From: JBEEOW01 sp041191405
GTDB lineage: Bacteria; Bacteroidota; Bacteroidia; Cytophagales; UBA9547
Assembly (NCBI GenBank): GCA_041191405.1
Contig: JBEEOW010000050.1
Location: 1-19,289 of the forward strand
Length of the DNA: 19,289 bases
Reading direction: 5' to 3'
The first letter of the stretch is position 1. Each line of letters opens with the position of its first letter. A program made the position numbers and the translations under genes. The notes below the pieces were generated by a model. That model worked only from the letters and a program-made list of their open reading frames with translations. It was not told where the DNA came from and searched no databases. Below are positions 14,553 to 19,289 of this stretch, one piece after another.

Positions 14553-15077
14553 ATGAATCAATTGGAACTAACAGATAAAAGCGGTCAAGGAGGCATAGTA
14601 ATTACCAAAATAGATGATTTGGTAAACTGGGCTAGATTATCTTCGATATGGCCAATGGGTTTTGGAATAGCTTGTTGTGCAATTGAGATGATGTCGGCGT
14701 ATGCGTCTGGTTATGATTTAGATAGGTTTGGAGTTATACCAAGAGGTTCGCCTCGTCAGTCAGATGTGATGATTGTTGCAGGTACAGTAACTTTCAAAAT
14801 GGCTGACAGAATTCGTAGGTTATATGAGCAAATGGCGGAACCTCGTTATGTTATTTCAATGGGAAGTTGCTCAAACTGCGGTGGACCTTATTGGGAACAT
14901 GGCTACCATGTAGTTAAAGGTGTAGATAGAATTATTCCTGTTGATGTATATGTGCCTGGTTGTCCGCCACGTCCTGAAGCCCTAATTGGTGGGTTTTTAA
15001 AATTGCAGGAAAAAATAAAAGAAGAACATATAGTTGCTCCGTTAGCATTATTGAGGTTAATGGGTAAAAATGTATAA
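14553..15077 (+). CDS. nuoB: NADH-quinone oxidoreductase subunit B
   Basis: This 174-aa NuoB (PSST) is the connecting subunit of respiratory complex I and holds the terminal [4Fe-4S] cluster N2, which passes electrons to quinone. Cluster ligands are visible as the tandem pair C41-C42 in GIACCAIEMM, C106 in MGSCSNCGGPYWE and C137 in YVPGCPPRPEALI. Other family motifs are DRFGVIPRGSPRQSDVMIVAG and EPRYVISMG. The length is usual. It is followed after two bases by nuoC, but no nuoA-like gene precedes it: the upstream neighbour is a vWA gene on the opposite strand. Confidence 0.97.
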   Translation: MNQLELTDKSGQGGIVITKIDDLVNWARLSSIWPMGFGIACCAIEMMSAYASGYDLDRFGVIPRGSPRQSDVMIVAGTVTFKMADRIRRLYEQMAEPRYVISMGSCSNCGGPYWEHGYHVVKGVDRIIPVDVYVPGCPPRPEALIGGFLKLQEKIKEEHIVAPLALLRLMGKNV

Positions 15078-15079
15078 TT

Positions 15080-15586
15080 ATGAATTTCGAAGAAATAGTA
15101 GCTACAATTAAACAAACTATTGCAGATGATAATGTAATTGTAAACATTAAAAGCGATGTAATTCAGCCATTTATTGAATTAGATGCTAACTATTTATTGC
15201 CAGTTTGCCAATTACTATTTACCCACGAAAATTTATATTTTGACTATTTAACTCTTGTTAGTGGAATTGATAATGGTCCCGAAAAAGACACAATGGAAGT
15301 AATATATCATTTATATTCAATCCCTTACGAACATTCTTTTATTATCAAAGTAACAATACCACGCCACACTAACGAGCCCGAAAAATTACCAACCATTGAT
15401 AGTATTACACCCATTTGGGGAGGAGCAAATTGGCACGAACGTGAAGCATTTGATTTATTAGGTATTCGTTTTACTTCTCATCCTGATTTACGCAGAATTT
15501 TAATGCCAAACGATTGGGTTGGTTACCCGCTTCGTAAAGATTACCAAGTGCAAGAAACCTACCATGGAATAAAAGTGGCTTATTAA
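15080..15586 (+). CDS. nuoC: NADH-quinone oxidoreductase subunit C
   Basis: This 168-aa NuoC (30 kDa subunit) is part of the peripheral arm of complex I, where it packs on NuoD and NuoB. The C-terminal signature is clear: ITPIWGGANWHEREAFDLLG, then GIRFTSHPDLRRILMPNDWVGYPLRKDY. It is a stand-alone NuoC rather than a NuoCD fusion. The start codon lies two bases after the nuoB stop, so the genes are translationally coupled. nuoD would normally follow, but the next gene (15598) is unrelated. Confidence 0.95.
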   Translation: MNFEEIVATIKQTIADDNVIVNIKSDVIQPFIELDANYLLPVCQLLFTHENLYFDYLTLVSGIDNGPEKDTMEVIYHLYSIPYEHSFIIKVTIPRHTNEPEKLPTIDSITPIWGGANWHEREAFDLLGIRFTSHPDLRRILMPNDWVGYPLRKDYQVQETYHGIKVAY

Positions 15587-15597
15587 TTAAAAGCAAC

Positions 15598-16164
15598 ATG
15601 CACAACATAGAGCCATATTTTAATTGGAGCAAATATTATTCATCTAATAAAGACCCAAAATCTCCTCATTATCAAGCTGAATATAATTTAACCCAATACG
15701 AAAACACTATTTACGGTTATTATATTCACCCTCTTTGGGATTATATAGGCTCTGAAACATTGTATATAAAAATACTTTTTGTTGATTACACACAAGAGTT
15801 TGCCATAATTGAATTTTTAGGAGAATGGAATGATGCATTACATAATGATATTATGCATTTAAAACGTAATATTATTGATTTGATGACACATGAAAACATT
15901 CGTCATTTTATATTAATTGGCGAACATGTACTTAATTTTCATGGTTCAGATGATTGTTATTATGAAGAATGGTTTGAAGATATTGAAGATGGTTGGATAG
16001 CAGCAATCAATTTTAGAGAACATGTAACATCTGAATGGCCCAAATACATGATTGATAATTATGTGAATTTTGGAGGTACATTAGATATTGAAAACTGGAG
16101 AACATTAACTCCAAAAGCACTTTTTGAGCTTGTGAATCAATTAATTATTAGGAGGTTGAACTAA
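15598..16164 (+). CDS. Hypothetical protein, nuoBC operon
   Basis: I do not recognise a named family for this 188-aa protein. It is soluble, acidic and aromatic-rich, with no signal peptide or membrane segment. Notable stretches are HPLWDYIGSETLYIKILFVD, HENIRHFILIGEHVLNFHGS, DDCYYEEWFEDIEDGWIAAI and a C-terminus LDIENWRTLTPKALFELVNQ followed by a basic tail. The alternating strands and helices suggest a compact alpha/beta fold, and the well-spaced motifs suggest conservation among Bacteroidetes. The gene begins 11 bases after nuoC and ends 5 bases before the flippase, so it is in the same operon. A role in complex I is not supported by any motif. Confidence 0.75.
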   Translation: MHNIEPYFNWSKYYSSNKDPKSPHYQAEYNLTQYENTIYGYYIHPLWDYIGSETLYIKILFVDYTQEFAIIEFLGEWNDALHNDIMHLKRNIIDLMTHENIRHFILIGEHVLNFHGSDDCYYEEWFEDIEDGWIAAINFREHVTSEWPKYMIDNYVNFGGTLDIENWRTLTPKALFELVNQLIIRRLN

Positions 16165-16169
16165 TAATT

Positions 16170-17420
16170 ATGTTTAAAAAAATTATCGTAAACTTTATTT
16201 CTTTGTTAATGAATAATGGTATAAATGTACTGTTATCATTAGTATTAATTCCTTTTTATATTTCACATTATGGTTTTGATAATTACGGTATTTTAAGTTT
16301 AACGCAAGTAATTTCTACTTACGTAATGATAACTTGCGACTACCATTTCGCAGCTATTGCTTCAAGAGAAATAAGTGTTAACAGAAACAATAATAAATTT
16401 ATATCTAATTATATATCAGAGATTTTAAGTGTAAAAATTATATTGTTTATACTATCAGTTTTAATAATTTCAGGTTTAACGTTATTCATTCCAAATTACA
16501 GATTATTACTATTTGATTTTTACTTTGGAGCCATTTTAGGTTTAAGCGTAAGTTTATTTCCAAGTTATGTGTTTCAAGGAATTGAAAACTTAAAACCAGT
16601 GGCAATAATTAATGGCATTTGTAAAGGCTTAGGAGTAGCAATTATATGTTTGTATTTAGTTAATAAAAATGATTATCAATGGGTAAATATAGTTTTAGCT
16701 GCTACAAATTTTATTGGAGTTATTGGAGCTTATGCTTGGTTATCAAATAAATATAAGTTTAAATTACAGTTACATTTTAACCTTTCCTCTATTTTATCAC
16801 ATATAAAAAATGGATTTAAAGTATTTATAGCCTCCTTCGCAGTAAGTTTTACTGTGTCATCAAATGTATTAATTCTAGGAATATTTACTGATAAAACTAT
16901 TATTGGCTACTATTCTTTAGCAGAGAAAATTGTGGCATTCGTTCGACAGTTACTTAGCACTTTATACCAAGTTATTTATCCATTTGTTTGTATTGAATTT
17001 GAAAACAAAAGCAAAAAGCTAAACATATTTCTAAAAAAATATATGTTATTTTTAATTGCAGGGACAATCGTTTTTGTAGGTTTAACTTATTTTTTGGCTG
17101 ATTATTTGTATTTAATCAACCCTTCTAAAAACTTCAATCAAAGTAAAGAAATATTAAAACAGCTGTGTTTTATCCCCATTATTATTGCAATAAACAATGT
17201 GTATAACATGTATATTATGGCAGCACGAAAAGAAAGTATGTTTGCCAATATTTTATTATTTACCTCAATAATGTACTTACCTTTAAGTCTATTTTTAACC
17301 CAAAAATTCAATATTAATGGTTTAATTTCAACGAGTTACATTATTGAATTTTTGATATTGATTGGTTTGTTTTGGATGTCGGAAATCAAATATAAAGAAC
17401 TGAAAATTTGGAGAAAATAG
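16170..17420 (+). CDS. Polysaccharide flippase, MOP/Wzx-like
   Basis: This 416-aa integral inner-membrane protein belongs to the MOP superfamily (RfbX/Wzx, polysaccharide biosynthesis type), which flips lipid-linked glycans to the periplasm. About 12 hydrophobic segments are visible, starting with INVLLSLVLIPFYISHYGFD, whose 'P-x-x-x-x-x-G-x-x-x-Y-G' context is characteristic. Further helices are VKIILFILSVLIISGLTLFI and MLFLIAGTIVFVGLTYFLAD. The middle carries the usual DKTIIGYYSLAEKIVAFVRQ between helices. It closes the nuoBC transcription unit and its stop lies two bases from the stop of the convergent nitroreductase gene. No glycosyltransferase genes for a capsule or O-antigen locus are adjacent. 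Confidence 0.87.
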   Translation: MFKKIIVNFISLLMNNGINVLLSLVLIPFYISHYGFDNYGILSLTQVISTYVMITCDYHFAAIASREISVNRNNNKFISNYISEILSVKIILFILSVLIISGLTLFIPNYRLLLFDFYFGAILGLSVSLFPSYVFQGIENLKPVAIINGICKGLGVAIICLYLVNKNDYQWVNIVLAATNFIGVIGAYAWLSNKYKFKLQLHFNLSSILSHIKNGFKVFIASFAVSFTVSSNVLILGIFTDKTIIGYYSLAEKIVAFVRQLLSTLYQVIYPFVCIEFENKSKKLNIFLKKYMLFLIAGTIVFVGLTYFLADYLYLINPSKNFNQSKEILKQLCFIPIIIAINNVYNMYIMAARKESMFANILLFTSIMYLPLSLFLTQKFNINGLISTSYIIEFLILIGLFWMSEIKYKELKIWRK

Positions 17421-17422
17421 TG

Positions 17423-18055
17423 TTATTTCCAAAGCACCACTTCATCTAAATCAAATCTAACTTTAGGTCTTTCAGCATTTTTATCTTCTTCACTTCTAAA
17501 GCCAATTGGTAATACCACTACAGATTTTAAGTTGTGTTTTGCTAAACCTAATACTCTATCAAATTCCGAATTAACAAAACCTTCCATTGGGCAAGTGTCA
17601 ATTCCTTCGAAAGCAGCATAAGTCATAGCATTACCAAGTGCTATATAAATTTGGTTTTTTATCCAACTAATTTTTTCGTCTGTGGTAAGTTTGCTTAAAA
17701 ATTTAGTAGTGTTATTGATAAATTTTTCTAGTTCTTCAGGAGTTTTATTTAAAGTATCAATTACTGATTTTGCATATTTTTGTACATGTTCATGATCTAA
17801 ATTATCAATTCTACAAAGTACAATTAAATGCGAGGCATCAACAACTTGCGTTTGATTATAAGCATAAGGCAATAAAGTTTCTCTTACTTTATCGTCAGTT
17901 ACAACTACAAATTTCCAAGGCTGTAATCCTGAAGATGAAGGTGTTAAAACCAAAGCTTCTAAAAAATGTTTAAGTTGTTCATCGCTTAACTTTTTACTTG
18001 AATCAAACTTTTGAGTGGCATAACGCCATTTTAACTTAGAAAGTGAAATGTTCAT
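17423..18055 (-). CDS. NAD(P)H-dependent nitroreductase (NfsB-like)
   Basis: This 210-aa flavoenzyme is of the nitroreductase family and is expected to bind FMN and reduce nitroaromatics, quinones or related compounds with NAD(P)H. Family features are the N-terminal KWRYATQKFDSSKKLSDEQL (the R and K contact FMN), TPSSSGLQPWKFVVV (FMN-binding loop), an IALGNAMTYAAFEGIDTCPMEGF segment and a final LAKHNLKSVVVLPIGFRSEED. The length is usual for the NfsB subgroup. It is convergent with the flippase gene, with only two bases between the stops, and is separated from the PorP gene by a strong hairpin. Confidence 0.92.
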   Translation of the reverse strand: MNISLSKLKWRYATQKFDSSKKLSDEQLKHFLEALVLTPSSSGLQPWKFVVVTDDKVRETLLPYAYNQTQVVDASHLIVLCRIDNLDHEHVQKYAKSVIDTLNKTPEELEKFINNTTKFLSKLTTDEKISWIKNQIYIALGNAMTYAAFEGIDTCPMEGFVNSEFDRVLGLAKHNLKSVVVLPIGFRSEEDKNAERPKVRFDLDEVVLWK

Positions 18056-18125
18056 TTTGTGTGTTTTTGTACATTAACTGATTTTGACGTAATAAAGTTT
18101 AATAAGTTTAAAAATAAAAATCTAT

Positions 18126-18173
18126 AAAATCAAAAGAGGAAACCGAGATATGAAGGTTTCCTCTTTTGATTTT
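18126..18173 (-). terminator. Strong perfect hairpin terminator
   Basis: AAAATCAAAAGAGGAAACC (18126-18144) and GGTTTCCTCTTTTGATTTT (18155-18173) pair over 19 bases without mismatch, around a 10-base loop. Read on the minus strand it begins 22 bases after the PorP/SprF stop and is followed by a T-rich tract, as expected for an intrinsic terminator. It also lies about 70 bases before the nitroreductase start, so it insulates that gene. Confidence 0.88.
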
Positions 18174-18194
18174 AATAAAGATGTTAAAGAAATT

Positions 18195-19151
18195 TTACCA
18201 GAAATCAGATGGATTGATAATGCCTTCATTATAGCTAAATCTATAGCCTAATACAAATTCATAAGTACTTCCTGTATAACTTCTAAATTTTGATGTTGTT
18301 ACATCATACGATACACCTAAATCTACTTGACGAGCTATTAAACATCCAGCCATAACTACTAGTGCATCATTATGTCTGTAACTGCCTCCTAACCAATACT
18401 TTCCTTGATATTTAAGTTTACAGTTAATGTCGGCTTGCAAAACTTTATTTGAATATTTGATTAAAGTTGAAGGTATAACTTTAACATATTTATCTATTGA
18501 AATGTTATAGCCACCTGTAAAGTAAATATGTCTATTTAAGGTTGCATTTAATCCATCGGCAACAGTAGTGTTAATTTTATTATCAAATATTTGAGCTGTT
18601 GATATTCCTGCAAAATATTCGTAAGAATAAAACCATAAACCAATAGATGCATCTGGTCTTGTGATACTAAAATTTGTAATTGCCGGGTCATCAGCTTGCT
18701 GGCCAGCTCCAAATGACGGCGTTAATGAATATTGTACAGCACCAGCCATAACTCCCATCGAAAGGAAATGTTTAGGGTCAAGAGGTAAGTGGTATGCATA
18801 AGAGCCATAACCTGCTGTTCTTGATAGTGGACCTGCTGTTTGCCCATTAAACATTCCTCCAAATGAATGGTGATCAAGCATTTTCTTGTTTGCCCTTTTA
18901 CCATTATGCGAACTGTGTAATTTATTTATTGGAGCATGTGCAGATACATAATAGTTTTTAGGAGCATTTTCAACTCCAACCCACTGTAATCTATAACCTG
19001 CTTTAATATCTATATAGTCTTCAGTTCCACTTACTGCCGGGTTTATCATGTAATAATTTAACATGTATTGACTAAATTGTCCTTGCTGTTGTGCATTCAC
19101 ATTTAATGCTGTTGTAAGCAAAACAGCAATTACGATTAAATATTTTTTCAT
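18195..19151 (-). CDS. PorP/SprF family type IX secretion membrane protein
   Basis: This protein of ~318 aa is a PorP/SprF-family outer-membrane beta-barrel. These accessory T9SS components help export and anchor particular partner proteins, as SprF does for the gliding adhesin SprB. Evidence is a signal peptide (MKKYLIVIAVLLTTALNVNA) followed by the family hallmark QFSQYMLNYYMINPAVSGTE, then GYRLQWVGVENAPKNYYVSA, FGGMFNGQTAGPLSRTAGYG, and a C-terminal barrel ending GSTYEFVLGYRF. I chose ATG 19151 over the in-frame ATG at 19163, because the signal peptide starts cleanly there. It lies directly downstream of a T9SS type B cargo end, the classical cargo-PorP pairing. Confidence 0.93.
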   Translation of the reverse strand: MKKYLIVIAVLLTTALNVNAQQQGQFSQYMLNYYMINPAVSGTEDYIDIKAGYRLQWVGVENAPKNYYVSAHAPINKLHSSHNGKRANKKMLDHHSFGGMFNGQTAGPLSRTAGYGSYAYHLPLDPKHFLSMGVMAGAVQYSLTPSFGAGQQADDPAITNFSITRPDASIGLWFYSYEYFAGISTAQIFDNKINTTVADGLNATLNRHIYFTGGYNISIDKYVKVIPSTLIKYSNKVLQADINCKLKYQGKYWLGGSYRHNDALVVMAGCLIARQVDLGVSYDVTTSKFRSYTGSTYEFVLGYRFSYNEGIINPSDFW

Positions 19152-19166
19152 TTTAATACACATTAA

Positions 19167-19289
19167 TTATTTCACAATAGTAACCGAACCAGCTTTGTTT
19201 TTGTATCCGTCTTTATTTGGGGTGATGACGTAGTAGTAAGTTGCAATTGGAGCTTCTGCTCCGTTGTCGTACTTACCGTTCCATGGTTC
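19167..19289 (-). CDS. T9SS type B cargo, C-terminal end (partial)
   Basis: Only the last 40 codons are in the window; the gene continues past 19289. The translation contains WNGKYDNGAEAPIATYYYVI and ends AGSVTIVK. The W-x-G...G...A-P-x-x-T-Y-Y-Y-V-I pattern, followed by a G-x-V-T-I-x-K/R end, is typical of the gliding-motility-associated C-terminal domain (T9SS type B, CHU_C). Type B cargos depend on a SprF-like partner, and the PorP/SprF gene begins 15 bases downstream. It is probably a large adhesin or repeat protein, but that part is not visible. Confidence 0.85.
   Translation of the reverse strand, partial: EPWNGKYDNGAEAPIATYYYVITPNKDGYKNKAGSVTIVK

Overview
The window looks like a chromosomal segment from an AT-rich Bacteroidetes (Bacteroidota) bacterium, probably a gliding or polymer-degrading lineage. 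The main reasons are type IX secretion system (T9SS) hallmarks: a PorP/SprF-family protein (18195-19151, minus), the C-terminus of a type B (gliding-motility-associated) T9SS cargo just upstream of it (19167-19289, minus), and a GH18 chitinase ending in a type A T9SS sorting domain (4738-6075). Codon use is strongly A/T-biased throughout. No rRNA, tRNA or CRISPR array was seen.

Layout. (1) 1-4081 is an accessory, scarred region. It has the end of an IS3-like insertion sequence (1-120), then a tightly coupled two-gene unit: a 134-aa protein that may be 5'-truncated by the IS, and an OLD-like AAA ATPase with a TOPRIM-like C-terminus. Next come two copies of a ~230-bp non-coding element with terminal inverted repeats and nested palindromes, each followed by a ~326-bp diverged repeat carrying REP-like palindromes. 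Between and after them lie a fragment of an SRPBCC gene cut off at codon 24 by the second element, an antitoxin-like gene with a one-base frameshift, and the intact SRPBCC gene, which uses TTG where its fragment has ATG. (2) 4171-9602, plus strand: a DUF2628-like membrane protein, a secreted chitinase with a clear terminator, a large Cache-HAMP-GAF-PAS sensor with no recognisable output domain, and an iron-sulfur L-serine dehydratase alpha subunit whose start codon lies in a perfect 12-bp hairpin. (3) 9751-14341, minus strand: a vWA lipoprotein, a palindromic element, a secreted NlpC/P60-like protein, a SIMPL protein and a VanW-glycosyltransferase-like fusion with a Cys cluster. (4) 14553-17420, plus strand: nuoB and nuoC (complex I), without nuoA before or nuoD after them, then a conserved-looking hypothetical gene and a polysaccharide flippase. 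(5) 17423-19289, minus strand: a nitroreductase, a perfect 19-bp terminator-type hairpin, the PorP/SprF protein and the T9SS cargo end.

Functional themes are cell-envelope and secretion (T9SS partner and cargos, chitinase, flippase, VanW fusion, lipoprotein), respiration (NuoBC), serine catabolism, and a possible defence island at the left edge. The best candidate for something undescribed is the 134-aa plus OLD-like ATPase pair next to mobile-element debris. The repeat family at 2069-3303 and the VanW/Cys-cluster/glycosyltransferase fusion come next.
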